From: Bdellovibrionales bacterium
GTDB lineage: Bacteria; Bdellovibrionota; Bdellovibrionia; Bdellovibrionales; UBA1609
NCBI GenBank assembly: GCA_027459485.1
Contig: DAIDIG010000003.1
Location: 186,001-250,000, forward strand
Length of the DNA: 64,000 nt
Direction of reading: 5' to 3'
The position numbers were made by a program, and so were the translations under genes. The notes under the pieces were generated by a model. That model saw nothing but the letters and a program-made list of their open reading frames with translations. It was not told the origin of the DNA and made no database searches. Shown one piece after another: positions 1-10,000 of the stretch. Within the stretch, counting starts at the first letter, position 1. Every line of letters starts with the position of its first letter.

Positions 1-1236
1 TTCGCTTTCGCTGTACCTCACGTGGAGCGTTTCATGGGCCTGCAAGGCGTATCTAAATGTCATAGTCATCGATAGCTCTGACGCTATACTCTTAAGAAGG
101 TCGTTCACATCTTCACCCGGCGTCGCTTGCAAAAGTTGGCACGCCGTGTACAGGTTGAACTGCAGTTCGGCGCCAGCGGCGTTGCCAAACAGGACATTCA
201 TATTGGCATCGCCCTTTGTCATCATTTGCGCACCTAAACTGGAGCGCTCACCGTTTGTTGCAGAGAGACCGAAAACGTCCGAACGAATAATAGTAGGAAT
301 ATTGGCTGTCCACCCGTCGGTAATCCAATCGAAACTGATAACGCCCTTGTTTATGGGCATGGGCACAAACGTCAAGTCGGCGGCCGCAGCCAATTTACTA
401 TTTAAAGTTTTATATTGTTGAACCATATTATATTGGTTGGATTCAACGGTAACGGACATATTGCCGCCCGGTGACCGAATCAAGCCTGAAAGCTCACTAT
501 CAAGTTCCCTTTTCAAGTTCTGACTTTCGGTCTCAAAATTGGTGCTTGCCGATTGAAACTGTGAGTCTTGATCAACGATTTCGCGTATTCTCTTATCGCG
601 ATCATTCGCGCAAGAAGTCGAATCAGCCTTAGCGAACGCAAGCGCCGGGGCAACCCGATAAATTGCATTGTCGATTCTGACGAGCGCATCGTTGATCGTG
701 GTTAGCGTTTGCCGAAGCCGGTCGCATTCAAAACCCTCGCCACCGTTTTTCTTTAAACAACTCGCAATTTTCGACTTTAGCGCTTGTTTATCGCTCTGAT
801 AAGAGGTCTTCATGCTCGTCAGTTCGTCGCTCGTTTTTTGAAATTGATCAACTTCACCGTCAACTTGATCGCAGCTTTTCTTTAAAGCGTTGATAACCCC
901 GTGGCGGGCCTGGACCTCGCGGGCAGCTCTTGTAAGTTCGCGCGACGCTTGGTTGAGAGCGTCTTCATGACGTTGCAATATTTCGAGAGGCGTGGTGTAT
1001 GCCCGGCACGTTTCAGCATCGAATTGATTTTGCACTCCGCGAATTCTTATCTGCCCGATTGTCGGGGGCAAAACATAGACTGTGTGACAATCGCGACTAA
1101 AATAATATCCATTTGAATTATTTGGATCTTGAATTTGAGCTTTTATATATCGGCAGTTGGGTGTGAATTCCACTGCTTGGCCGAAAGCCAACCCCGAAAC
1201 AAATGTCAAAAGCACTGTTAAAAATAACGTTCGCAT
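1..1236 (-). CDS. Secreted coiled-coil protein, 3' end outside window
   Basis: Open frame of 412 codons running off the left edge with no stop, so the protein is incomplete at its C terminus. It starts with a clear signal peptide (MRTLFLTVLLTFVSGLAFGQA), so the product is exported. Shortly after, a motif D-C-H-T-V-Y-V-x-P-P-x-x-G and a downstream C-R-A-Y...E-I-L-Q-R match the N-terminal region of the protein encoded at 2242-3663, so the two are paralogues. The middle (about residues 90-240) is rich in charged heptads, likely coiled coil, with several Cys. The ATG lies one base after the stop of the preceding gene, so it is translationally linked in a three-gene operon. I do not recognise a family; function unknown. 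Confidence 0.85.
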   Translation of the reverse strand, partial: MRTLFLTVLLTFVSGLAFGQAVEFTPNCRYIKAQIQDPNNSNGYYFSRDCHTVYVLPPTIGQIRIRGVQNQFDAETCRAYTTPLEILQRHEDALNQASRELTRAAREVQARHGVINALKKSCDQVDGEVDQFQKTSDELTSMKTSYQSDKQALKSKIASCLKKNGGEGFECDRLRQTLTTINDALVRIDNAIYRVAPALAFAKADSTSCANDRDKRIREIVDQDSQFQSASTNFETESQNLKRELDSELSGLIRSPGGNMSVTVESNQYNMVQQYKTLNSKLAAAADLTFVPMPINKGVISFDWITDGWTANIPTIIRSDVFGLSATNGERSSLGAQMMTKGDANMNVLFGNAAGAELQFNLYTACQLLQATPGEDVNDLLKSIASELSMTMTFRYALQAHETLHVRYSESE

Positions 1237-1237
1237 T

Positions 1238-2245
1238 TTACTCTACCTCAACTTTTACAGATTCGGTTACATTGAATTGCTTCAGGTTGCCGTTTGGTTG
1301 AGACAAACTTTTAATCAGCGCATTTACGCTCTCGAGAGTCATCTGCACCGGATTATAGTTCTGATTAATCATCGCCGATGCAATGGATTGTATATCGTCG
1401 GCAGTTCGTATCTGGGTATCGAGATGAGCCTTTGCAATAGATATCCCAAGAAGAACCGGAATTACGACGCTTCGATTACTGAAAGAAGTTGTATAGCCAG
1501 AAGTCTTATCTTCCCGCATGCTCAGATCAAGTTTCAGCAATGTGTCGTCGGCTAGTTTGACTTGTGACGGAGTGATTGATGTCCACTGTCTGAGTTCCGC
1601 GTATTGACCGCCGTGAAGTGTAAGATCCAATTGGACTTTCTTTTGCGCCAAATCGCACAGCAATGGCAGGTGCTCGACGTCGAGGCGCACTCCTTTTGCA
1701 CTGGCTAAACTGTATTCAACAATGGGTTGATTCAACAGCGCTCTTAAGTGCTGTTCAGCGATGTTCATCGATTCTGCTCCAGAGCGCACGGTATCCGAAG
1801 AATTATTCCAAACGAATTTCACGTTTATGGGATTTATTACGACGATAGTTTTATTCTTTAACTTCGGGACGCTATATCCATCTTGAGCCAGTTGCCGACC
1901 GATTTCTGACTCGACGGCGCTTAAATTATAATTCGCAACGCGAAAGTAAACTGGTTGCGGACCTACAATATATTGATATTTGTGAAGAGGTGACGAGCTA
2001 TTTATAAGCTTATCGAGCGCCCCACAATTCCACTGCTTGTATTCGCTTCGACTAATTACAAACTGCGGATTAATAACGGCTGGAAGCTTGAGCTCGTAGT
2101 CACCTGATCTCGTGTCAACAGTGTAGGTCAGCGCCTTCTTACCGCCATCGATGCTGACTACTCCCGTAACTTGATTTGCTCTTACTTTTAAAGACAACCC
2201 GATAATAGTTGCCGCAAAAATCGAATTTAAGGTTTGCATTTTCAT
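1238..2245 (-). CDS. Secreted protein of unknown function, middle gene of operon
   Basis: 335 residues with an N-terminal signal peptide ending near residue 23 (..LSLKVRANQ). The mature part is predicted mixed alpha/beta with two isolated Cys and no motif I recognise. Its ATG overlaps the TGA of the upstream gene in an ATGA arrangement, and its stop is one base before the next start, so the three genes at 1-3663 form a tightly coupled operon. Co-expression with two paralogous secreted proteins suggests a joint extracytoplasmic assembly; that is inference. No transmembrane segment beyond the signal is evident. Confidence 0.85.
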   Translation of the reverse strand: MKMQTLNSIFAATIIGLSLKVRANQVTGVVSIDGGKKALTYTVDTRSGDYELKLPAVINPQFVISRSEYKQWNCGALDKLINSSSPLHKYQYIVGPQPVYFRVANYNLSAVESEIGRQLAQDGYSVPKLKNKTIVVINPINVKFVWNNSSDTVRSGAESMNIAEQHLRALLNQPIVEYSLASAKGVRLDVEHLPLLCDLAQKKVQLDLTLHGGQYAELRQWTSITPSQVKLADDTLLKLDLSMREDKTSGYTTSFSNRSVVIPVLLGISIAKAHLDTQIRTADDIQSIASAMINQNYNPVQMTLESVNALIKSLSQPNGNLKQFNVTESVKVEVE

Positions 2246-3663
2246 TTAAGGCCTCCGCGCTTGATTGCAAGGCTTTTGTAGCCGCGCAAATTTTCAACTG
2301 ATTTAAGTGCTGTGTTCGGAAGAATATTCGGCTTGAAGGTCGTCGTGTCGTACCAAACAAGGTTATGGTATTGCTTGACCTCGCCGGTGCTAGACGGCGC
2401 GTATGATGCCAAAAATTTATCGACCTTTGCCCAGTCAATATGTAGGGTGTTCACAGTGTAATAGTGATTGTGGCAAAAAATCGGGCCGATCCCCAAAGCG
2501 TGACTGCAAGTCCGGTTATTCAGTGTCTGTTGAACATTGTACTTCGCGCCGTTGACCGCAAGATCGACCTCACTACTGATCTTAGATAGCAGGCCATCCA
2601 GGATGTAGTGTTCTAAAGATGCGCGGTATTCGTTTTCAAAATTGGGATCCGTTTTAAAAAGCCCCGGATTTAAATTGAGGGTGATCGGATTTGAATTCTT
2701 GAAAGCGGCTTGCAGCTGAGCGACGTCGATGTGCCCATGATATTCTTTGAGAATAGGGCCTAATTTTTTCCGCAGATTAGATGCCTTGTAAGTTACGCTG
2801 ATTAACGCGTCGGTTTGAAGCGGATAAAAATAGGTGTACGTGGCGGCAAAATCGGCCAACGGGTCTTCTGCCAGCTCTGTCTGCCCGTTTAATATGGCAC
2901 ACGTGCCTGAACGGTTGAGTTCGAGTTCAAAAGCCAATGACTGCCCCATGATGACTGGATCGTCGTGCCCACCGTAGTTTTCTAACTCGGGCGGGATCGG
3001 AAAACGATCTGACGATCTGAGGTCATTCGGCAATTGAAGCCCGAAAAATTTTTGACTTACGATATTTGTTTTTGTCGCGTTCACTAAATTCTGTATGTTT
3101 ATCATCGAACCATAACTTACGACACCTTCTTGCGTGCCGGTTAAAACTCCGATGAGTATCGGTAATTGTTTAACTGTTTCACGGCTGCCGGCATTGGCAT
3201 CCTGATACGCTTGAACCAACTTTGACCACTGAAGCGAAATTTGCCCGGTTATTCTTGAGTACGCATCGGTCGAACCATAATTAACTATGTCATTAAGCTG
3301 GGTGGTATAATCGCGGTCAATAGCGACCACATTTTGGCGGTGAGACCGAAATGCCCTCTCATACCATCGTTGGAGGTATTTCAGTGCCGTATCCATAGCC
3401 TCACAGTCGCCGCGCTGCTCGGGATACATGAAATTCGGCTCGTTCATCACCATCGAACCGACAAGCGGTGGCTTGACATAAATAGTGGTGCAGTCTTCGT
3501 TTGTTAAATAGCCGGCATCAAGATCGCCGTATTTTTTCGGATCCGGTTGGTTGACTTTACATGGGTGCTTTAAACTCGGTCCATAATAAGGTAGCGCGTG
3601 ACCCGTACGTGCCACGCCGACGGCCAGAGCGCCTAAAATTAACATTTGTTGCCAAAGCTTCAT
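2242..3663 (-). CDS. Secreted protein of unknown function, first gene of operon
   Basis: 473 residues from the chosen ATG. The frame is open further upstream, but this start has a strong GGAGG six bases before the ATG and gives a clean signal peptide (MKLWQQMLILGALAVGVARTG). A sigma-54 promoter lies about 75 bases upstream, which excludes the longest start. A region with H-P-C...E-D-C-T-T-I-Y-V-x-P-P-x-x-G and a later D-C-E-A-M...Y-L-Q-R-W is shared with the partial protein at the left edge, as is an F-E-L-E-L-x-x-x-x-x-C-A segment. Several paired Cys suggest disulfides in the periplasm or outside the cell. Function unknown. Confidence 0.85.
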   Translation of the reverse strand: MKLWQQMLILGALAVGVARTGHALPYYGPSLKHPCKVNQPDPKKYGDLDAGYLTNEDCTTIYVKPPLVGSMVMNEPNFMYPEQRGDCEAMDTALKYLQRWYERAFRSHRQNVVAIDRDYTTQLNDIVNYGSTDAYSRITGQISLQWSKLVQAYQDANAGSRETVKQLPILIGVLTGTQEGVVSYGSMINIQNLVNATKTNIVSQKFFGLQLPNDLRSSDRFPIPPELENYGGHDDPVIMGQSLAFELELNRSGTCAILNGQTELAEDPLADFAATYTYFYPLQTDALISVTYKASNLRKKLGPILKEYHGHIDVAQLQAAFKNSNPITLNLNPGLFKTDPNFENEYRASLEHYILDGLLSKISSEVDLAVNGAKYNVQQTLNNRTCSHALGIGPIFCHNHYYTVNTLHIDWAKVDKFLASYAPSSTGEVKQYHNLVWYDTTTFKPNILPNTALKSVENLRGYKSLAIKRGGLK

Positions 3664-3736
3664 TTGATACCTCCGATTTCGATTCATAGTATCCCCGTTA
3701 GTTCCTATTACTTTTGTCTGAACGGAAATCGGTTTG

Positions 3737-3752
3737 TGCAACGTCCGTGCCA
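3737..3752 (-). promoter_or_regulatory. Sigma-54 (-24/-12) promoter
   Basis: Reading the minus strand, the sequence is TGGCACG-GACG-TTGCA, a full match to the sigma-54 consensus with GG and GC separated by exactly 10 bases. The expected transcript start is near 3726, about 60 bases before the ATG at 3663. It should therefore drive the three-gene secreted-protein operon and require an NtrC-type activator. No activator binding site was identified upstream. The rest of the 264-base gap up to the tRNA shows nothing else I can name. Confidence 0.85.
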
Positions 3753-3927
3753 GCACATAAAGTGCGGCATTCGGCTTAATTGCAACTTGAATGGTTTGAA
3801 TGCCGTTGTCTCAACAATTGGACCGCGTTCTAAGACCGGAGATTGCACTGTTCAGCGAACAACGGCTTCGCATTCGATAGCAACCTAATGCTACCCTATT
3901 GGACCAGAGTTTGGATATTTGTGGATC

Positions 3928-4004
3928 TGGTGCGGATACACCGACTCGAACGGTGGACCTCGTGGATGTCGACCACGCGCTCTAACCAACTGAGCTATAT
4001 CCGC
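3928..4004 (-). tRNA. tRNA-Val (GAC)
   Basis: 77 bases including an encoded CCA. The acceptor stem GCGGATA pairs with TATCCGC. The D-arm (GCTCAGTTGGTTAGAGC), an anticodon stem-loop CGTGG-TCGACAT-CCACG with anticodon GAC, and a TTCGAGT T-loop closed by CACCG/CGGTG are all present. It is transcribed toward the secreted-protein operon, five bases after the end of lipB. Confidence 0.95.
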
Positions 4005-4009
4005 AATTG

Positions 4010-4744
4010 TCAGGTTTGCGAAAACCGCCAACCTGAGTTGTCTAACATAGGGCTGCCAATTTCACTGGTCAAGGGGGACGTTTGCGGCTTATCGGCCATA
4101 ACCTTTACAAAGTGCGCACACCAGCGTTCAAACACTTCAGGCAAACCAAGGTTGAGGTTTGTAAGGTCAGCTAAACGGGTCACTTTTTGATTTATACGGC
4201 CGCACGAGCGAATCAGCGCAAAATCTTGAAGGTCATTGTGAACATTCAAGGCCAAACCGTGCGAAACCCAACCGTTTTTAATTCGCAGCCCGAAAAACGC
4301 GATTTTAGCACCGCCGACGTATACCCCCGGCTCCGCTTCATCAGTCGAGGCCTCGACACCGAATTCGCCGACCAATAGTTGAGTCGCGCGCTGAAGACGG
4401 CCCACAAATTCACGAACACCCACTCCCCAAGTCGGCAAATGTAGATGCGGGTAGATCACCAATTGCCCGGAATTGTGGAGTGTGGCCTGACCGCCCCGAT
4501 CCGAACCGACAATCTGCACACCGCGGGACCGCAAAACTACTATGCTGGCGCAAATATCTTTCAAAGGATCAGCGCGTTTACCGAGCGTAATTGTGAGCGG
4601 ATGCTCCATCCCGAAAATCGTATGATTGGCGATCGGCAGTTCGAGCGCATGCCGGGCGGCAAAGTCTTTGCCTTCACTTTCGACCGCGCGGACGCCCGCA
4701 ATGTAGTCGATGTTCCCTAACCATTGAGGTTGAAGACTAATCAT
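4010..4744 (-). CDS. lipB: Octanoyltransferase LipB
   Basis: 244 residues of the LipB/LplA-type transferase fold. LipB moves the octanoyl group from acyl-carrier protein to the lipoyl domains of 2-oxoacid dehydrogenases in the cytoplasm, the first step of protein lipoylation. Visible family motifs are R-G-G-Q-A-T-x-H-x-x-G-Q-L-V-x-Y-P, the G-G-A-K-I-A segment with the catalytic Lys, G-L-A-L-N-V, and S-C-G carrying the acyl-accepting Cys. The tail of about 35 residues after the core is low in conservation. No lipA is next to it in the window. Confidence 0.9.
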   Translation of the reverse strand: MISLQPQWLGNIDYIAGVRAVESEGKDFAARHALELPIANHTIFGMEHPLTITLGKRADPLKDICASIVVLRSRGVQIVGSDRGGQATLHNSGQLVIYPHLHLPTWGVGVREFVGRLQRATQLLVGEFGVEASTDEAEPGVYVGGAKIAFFGLRIKNGWVSHGLALNVHNDLQDFALIRSCGRINQKVTRLADLTNLNLGLPEVFERWCAHFVKVMADKPQTSPLTSEIGSPMLDNSGWRFSQT

Positions 4745-4802
4745 GACTAGAGTCTAGCAAGTGGATCGAGGATTTTAAAGCAGGTTTACCGATACGGGGC
4801 GC

Positions 4803-5759
4803 CTAATACATCTCGACTTGGTCGTTTTCTTTGAATCCGGAACCCGAATGAACAATTGCAATGGCCCCGTCTTTACCGAAATAGCTCACGATTTCGAGAG
4901 TGCCTTTCATACGGCCGGGCGCTGTCCCGATATAAACGCCCGTGTCGGGGTCAAAAATATCGCGACCGGTTTCACTGACGCGCAAAATATCGCCGATTTG
5001 AAGGCCCGATAGCCGGCCGGCGTTCAGGTAAATCTTATCGCCGCTCACGAGTGCGATGCGCCCTTCCCACGACAGCTTTTCAACGGCTCGCACGATTTCA
5101 CCTACGGTTTGATGAAATGCTCGCCGTACAGCAATACGAACGAGATTTGGGTCGTCTTCAACGTGGATGTCGTCATTCGAATTATCAGCCACACGAGTCA
5201 TATCCGATTCGACACTTGCCCGCTTCGTGACATCGAGCATGGGTTTACCGGTCGTCGCCGAAAACACGCGAATTTCGACGTTGACCGTCGTGCGCGCGCG
5301 CAAAGTACGAAAGACGCCGATCGGATCGCCTGAACGTTGCGCATTGATATCCAGCACGCGGCCGACAATCACCGCTGATGCGCCTAAGTTTGCCGCCACT
5401 TTCGCGATCGCCGGCATATCATAATCGTTGTTCTTAATAAATGAATGGAGATCCTGGGGGATGTCGCCATTGTTGATCACGATGAACTGGTTGGTGCCGA
5501 CCAAGTCGTCGACCACGGTACGGCGGGCGACCATTTTTATCGCCTGCGGGTGGTGAATATCGCCGTCAAGAAACGGCAAAACGATCACCTTTTTTCGCAA
5601 ATCGCCGTTGGCGCGGGCGTAAAATGAAACGTCTCGAACTTGTGGTGCCAGCGCGCCGTTACTGTTGGCCCCATGGTTCGATTGGACGTCCATAACTCCG
5701 CACGAACACAGTACCGCCGAAATCGCCGCCAGCCCCGCTATAAAACCAAACCTGCCCAT
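4803..5759 (-). CDS. Lipoprotein with CsgG/FlgT-like organisation
   Basis: 318 residues. The N terminus is a lipoprotein signal with L-C-S-C lipobox (acylated Cys 20). The central part (V-I-V-L-P-F...A-A-N-L-G-A-S-A-V-I-V-G-R-V) resembles the periplasmic nucleotide-fold domain of CsgG/FlgT-type proteins. The C-terminal part (S-G-D-K-I-Y-L-N-A-G through G-D-I-L-R-V) resembles the SH3-like end of FlgT. It lies 54 bases downstream of another exported protein whose start resembles the FlgT N domain, so the pair may work together in the envelope. No flagellar genes are nearby, so a flagellar role is only a suggestion. Confidence 0.7.
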   Translation of the reverse strand: MGRFGFIAGLAAISAVLCSCGVMDVQSNHGANSNGALAPQVRDVSFYARANGDLRKKVIVLPFLDGDIHHPQAIKMVARRTVVDDLVGTNQFIVINNGDIPQDLHSFIKNNDYDMPAIAKVAANLGASAVIVGRVLDINAQRSGDPIGVFRTLRARTTVNVEIRVFSATTGKPMLDVTKRASVESDMTRVADNSNDDIHVEDDPNLVRIAVRRAFHQTVGEIVRAVEKLSWEGRIALVSGDKIYLNAGRLSGLQIGDILRVSETGRDIFDPDTGVYIGTAPGRMKGTLEIVSYFGKDGAIAIVHSGSGFKENDQVEMY

Positions 5760-5813
5760 GATATTTCATGATAGCGCTCAATAGGTTCACTCGGCAAATC
5801 GGTCTGGACCCTA

Positions 5814-6983
5814 TCAAAGCGCTTTGACTTTGAGAACGACTCCATCCGGGCTCACGTCGGTGACCCGGACCTTATACTGATCGACTTTGGCCGTTCGAAA
5901 TGCCTGGGCCAGCTGCTGCGGCAGCACCGATGCGTCCGCATCGTACGTCACCTGATCGGCCGCTATGATGCGCTCGTGGAACGCTTTAATATCATGCACG
6001 CTGAGCACGACTGCGGAGCGAAAATCTTCGAACTGCTTCGGTGACAGCGACCCATTCACGACGACGCGGATCACTGAGGCTCCGAACGTCCCCCGCTTCC
6101 AGACATCGTTGAGTTGTGTGCTCAAATCGGCGCAGATTTGCGGCACGACGGTGTTGAGTTCATCCGTTACAACTTTGTGAAACGGGCCCGAATCTGTGGT
6201 GTACGAGCGCGTGATTTCGGCAATTGTACGGCCGTTGCCCGAATAGACTGCTTCTAAATGAACTTCGACATCGTAAGCATCGCTGACATCGGGCTTTGTT
6301 CGAAACATCACCTGCCCGCGCAAGACGATCGAGCTTTTGAAGTACTCGCCTAAAAACAAAGCATCGACCTTTTGCAGGTTTTCGCTCCGGTAAGGTTCAG
6401 GTACCGAATGCTGAAGACGAGCACTGATCGGCGACAGCGCGTAAAAGCCGATCTTCGACAGTTCGCTTTTTAGACTTTTTTCGAAGACGTCGGCATCGGC
6501 ATGCAGGTCGGCAAAATCATTCGAAGCCGGCTTGTACCACCAACCGTAACTGCGCGCGGTCACCCGATCGACGTATTGAACGATAGGTAAAACTTTAGGC
6601 GGCCCCTCGAGCTGGTACAATAGCCCGTTTTCAAGAAGTATCGCGCGCAACGCGGTTAACGAGAGCCGCATTTGTACATCCATCGCATAGACATCTTTGT
6701 CATTCGTCAAATTGTTGCTGCTGATACTCAAAATGTATCGCGACGAATTTTTGATGATCTTGTTTTCAATCGCGTCTTTGAGGCGATCTGTTTTCTGAGC
6801 CCCGATCAGTGTCTTGATGTAATCGAAAGACGCATCCTCAATCGCTTTATTCATCAGCTGATCTTGCACCGCCGAACCGTCTTGCACCTGAACCGCCTCG
6901 TGGCGAGTGATGTCGACGATAACTTGTGCGTTTGCGTGCTGGGCAAAAAATCCGACGGCAAGAATGAATAGTAAGATGCGCAT
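5814..6983 (-). CDS. Exported protein, possible FlgT-N-like domain
   Basis: 389 residues from the chosen start. The frame extends 41 codons upstream into dnaE, but the ATG at 6983 begins a signal peptide (MRILLFILAVGFFAQHANAQ) and clears the dnaE stop by 70 bases. The first mature 100 residues contain a pattern of the type A-I-E-D-A-S-F...I.....D-R-L-K-D-A-I-E-N-K-I-I, similar in layout to the FlgT N-terminal/DUF2066 domains. The rest is beta-rich and unrecognised. The Shine-Dalgarno is weak. It precedes the FlgT-like lipoprotein on the same strand and is probably co-transcribed with it. Function is not established. Confidence 0.7.
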   Translation of the reverse strand: MRILLFILAVGFFAQHANAQVIVDITRHEAVQVQDGSAVQDQLMNKAIEDASFDYIKTLIGAQKTDRLKDAIENKIIKNSSRYILSISSNNLTNDKDVYAMDVQMRLSLTALRAILLENGLLYQLEGPPKVLPIVQYVDRVTARSYGWWYKPASNDFADLHADADVFEKSLKSELSKIGFYALSPISARLQHSVPEPYRSENLQKVDALFLGEYFKSSIVLRGQVMFRTKPDVSDAYDVEVHLEAVYSGNGRTIAEITRSYTTDSGPFHKVVTDELNTVVPQICADLSTQLNDVWKRGTFGASVIRVVVNGSLSPKQFEDFRSAVVLSVHDIKAFHERIIAADQVTYDADASVLPQQLAQAFRTAKVDQYKVRVTDVSPDGVVLKVKAL

Positions 6984-7053
6984 GTGACCAATTGTAGCGA
7001 TTAGGGCCGCGATTGAAAAGCTTGAGTTGCAAAGCGCGACAAGCCGGGCGCCG

Positions 7054-10000
7054 CTATTCAGACAACGACCAGTTCGGTTCGGGCAAAACGCTCGAGACTG
7101 TTTCAAACAGTTGCATATTGAGTTCCACGCCGCGTGGAGACGTCACATCCAAATCCACAACCTTGGCCAATTCCGCCAAATGAACTTTCAGGACACAGGC
7201 CGTTGGGCCGGGATATTTCTCGAGCGCCTCTTTCAAAAGCGCCAATTTTGGCAGGGCCGCCTCATCAATCCCGATTGTAAGGCGCTTCGACTGCTTCAGC
7301 ATATCCAGCGCCGGTTTTACTTTTTCGACGATGATCTTCATTTGACCCAACCCCCCGCCGCCGGCGTCGGAATTGTTGGTGTCCGGCTTTTCTAATTGGC
7401 CGGTTATCACGAGCGCTTGATCATTTTTTAAGACCGCTTCGCATTGCGCGTACACGTCCGGGAAGATCACCAGCTCGCACGACCCCGACGTATCTTCGAG
7501 TGTGCCGAAAGCCATGCGTGTGCCTTTTTTGGTAATGAACGGCTTGATTTCGGTCACAATCCCCGTCACCGAAATTTTTGATTTCGACGGAACCAACTCA
7601 AGCTCGCCGAGAGCAGAAGTCGAAAATCGCTTGAGAAGCCCGGCATAAGTATCGAGCGGATGACCGCTCAAATAAAACCCCAGCACTTCTTTTTCGTACG
7701 CAAGCCTTGCCGATCGCGACCACTCGGGGCAGCGTTCAAGATGTACGGAGTCTTGCTCAATTTCGTCGTCGGACATGGCGAACAGACTGGATTGGCCCAG
7801 CTGATCATCCCGCCTCTTGGCCTCAGAGCGCTCGATAAACTTCGTGTAACCTTGCATAAGTTCGGAACGATGAAACCCGTACTCATCGAGCGCACCGGCT
7901 TTTATGAGACACTCGACGGTCTTTTTGTTCACTCGGCGCAAATCGACCGATGCAAAAAAATCTTCAAGCGTGGCAAAGCGCCCGCCCGACTGCTTCGCTC
8001 GCGCTTCAACGATAGCTTCAACCGCAGCTTGCCCGACACCTTTGATTGCACCCAGCGAAAAAATAATGTCGTCACCGCTCACGCTGAATTTAAACTCTGA
8101 AAAATTGATGTGCGGCGGGCGCACGCGCAGGCCCCGCGCCCGCGCGTCTTTCACGTATTTGACCACTTTGTCTGTATCGCTCGACGATGTCGTGAGGAGT
8201 GCAGCGTAAAACTCCGTCGGGTAATAGTGTTTCAAATAGGCCGTGTAGACCGCGATCACGCAGTACGCCGCCGCATGCGATTTATTGAAACCATACTCGG
8301 CGAATTTCGCCATCAAATCGAATAGCTCTTCAGATCTTTTTTGATCAAAACCATTCTTACTTGCGCCCTCAAGAAACCGCGACTTTTGTTTCGCCATTTC
8401 TTCAGCGATTTTTTTACCCATGGCGCGACGAAGGACGTCCGCTTCGCCCAAACTGTAACTTGCGATGCGCGCGGCGATCAGCTGCACCTGCTCTTGATAT
8501 ATCGTAACGCCGTACGTGTCCTTTAGGATCGGCTCAAGTTCCGGAAAAATATATTCGACCGGCTCTTTACCCGTTTTTCTCTCAAGATATTCGGGGATTT
8601 TATCCATCGGGCCGGGACGATAAAGCGCGTTGATCGCGACGATGTCTTCAAAATTGGTCGGTTGCGCGCGCAAAATAAGGTCCGTTATGCCCTTACCTTC
8701 AAATTGGAAGATACCGGCCGTGTCGCCGCGACTCATGATAGCGTAAACGTTCGGATCTTTGAGCGAGATGTCGGTCGTCGTAATTTTTTTGCCGCGATTT
8801 TTCTCGATGAGTTCGAACGCGTTTTGAATATGAGTCAACGTCGTAAGCCCCAAAAAATCAAACTTGATGAGGCCCATCTTTTCGGCGTGCTTCATATCAT
8901 ACTGCACGACATTTTCGTTGTCGGCGCCTTTGTAAAGCGGCGCGTGTTTCACGATATCGCCGTCTGCGATAATCACTCCCGCAGCGTGAATGCCAGCGTG
9001 TCGAGTCAAACCTTCAATTCGTCGCGCCAAATCGAGAAGTGTCGCGATCTTCGGATCATCGTCGCTCATTTCGCGCAGTCGAGGCTCCGTCGCGATGGCT
9101 TCTTCAAGCGTGATGCCCAATTTTTCAGGGACGAGTTTTGCCACCACATCCACTTCACCGTAGGTCATGCCGAGCACGCGGCCGACATCGCGTATGGCCG
9201 CTTTACACTGCAATTTACCGAATGTGATAATTTGCGAAACCGAACTCTCGCCGTATTTTTTAGTCACGTACTCGATAACGCGGCCGCGGTTATCCTGGCA
9301 AAAATCGACGTCGAAGTCGGGCATTGAAATCCGCTCGGGATTCAAAAACCGCTCGAAAATCAAATTGTAAGGCATGGGGTCCAGATCAGTGATGCCGAGA
9401 GAGTAAGCAACGAGCGAACCCGCGCCCGATCCCCGCCCCGGCCCAACCGGCACGCCATTTGATTTCGCCCAATTGATAAAATCTTGAACGATCAAATAGT
9501 AGCCGTTGAAGCCCATTTGATCGACCACTCGCAATTCATATTCGAGGCGTTCGCGGTAGCGCGGCTGCTTGTCATCGGCCACGGGTTCACCGCGCGCGGC
9601 CAGTTCGCGAAATCGGCGTTCAAGGCCGGACTGGGCAAGACGAGCCATTTCATCTTTCAGCGGCAGATTGTTTTCTGTCGGGAACGACGGCAAATGGTAA
9701 ATGGGCTTGCCGTCCGCCGTTTTGAGTTTAAATTTCACGTCGCAACGTTCAGCAATCTCAAACGTAGTATCGCACGCTTCAGGGATGTCTTTGAACAACT
9801 CCCGCATTTGCTCGGTATTTTTGAAGTAAAATTGGTCGGAACCGAGACGAAAGCGCGCGGGGTCTTGCAGCGTTTTGTTCGTGCCGATGCAAATCAGGAC
9901 TTCTTGCGCCACCTGATCTTGCGGCAATGTGTAATGAACATCGTTGGTCGCCACAAGTTTTATGTTACGCTTTCGCGCCTGCGAGATCAGATACGGCGAG

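Noticed and set aside
3664-3756. Longer N terminus of the first operon gene
   Set aside because: The longest start overlaps the sigma-54 promoter and lies upstream of the expected transcript start; the GGAGG-led ATG gives a good signal peptide.
8662-9327. Long open frame (221 codons) on the plus strand inside dnaE
   Set aside because: It is antisense to a conserved polymerase domain with full motifs; composition is that of a frame mirror, and there is no ribosome-binding site.
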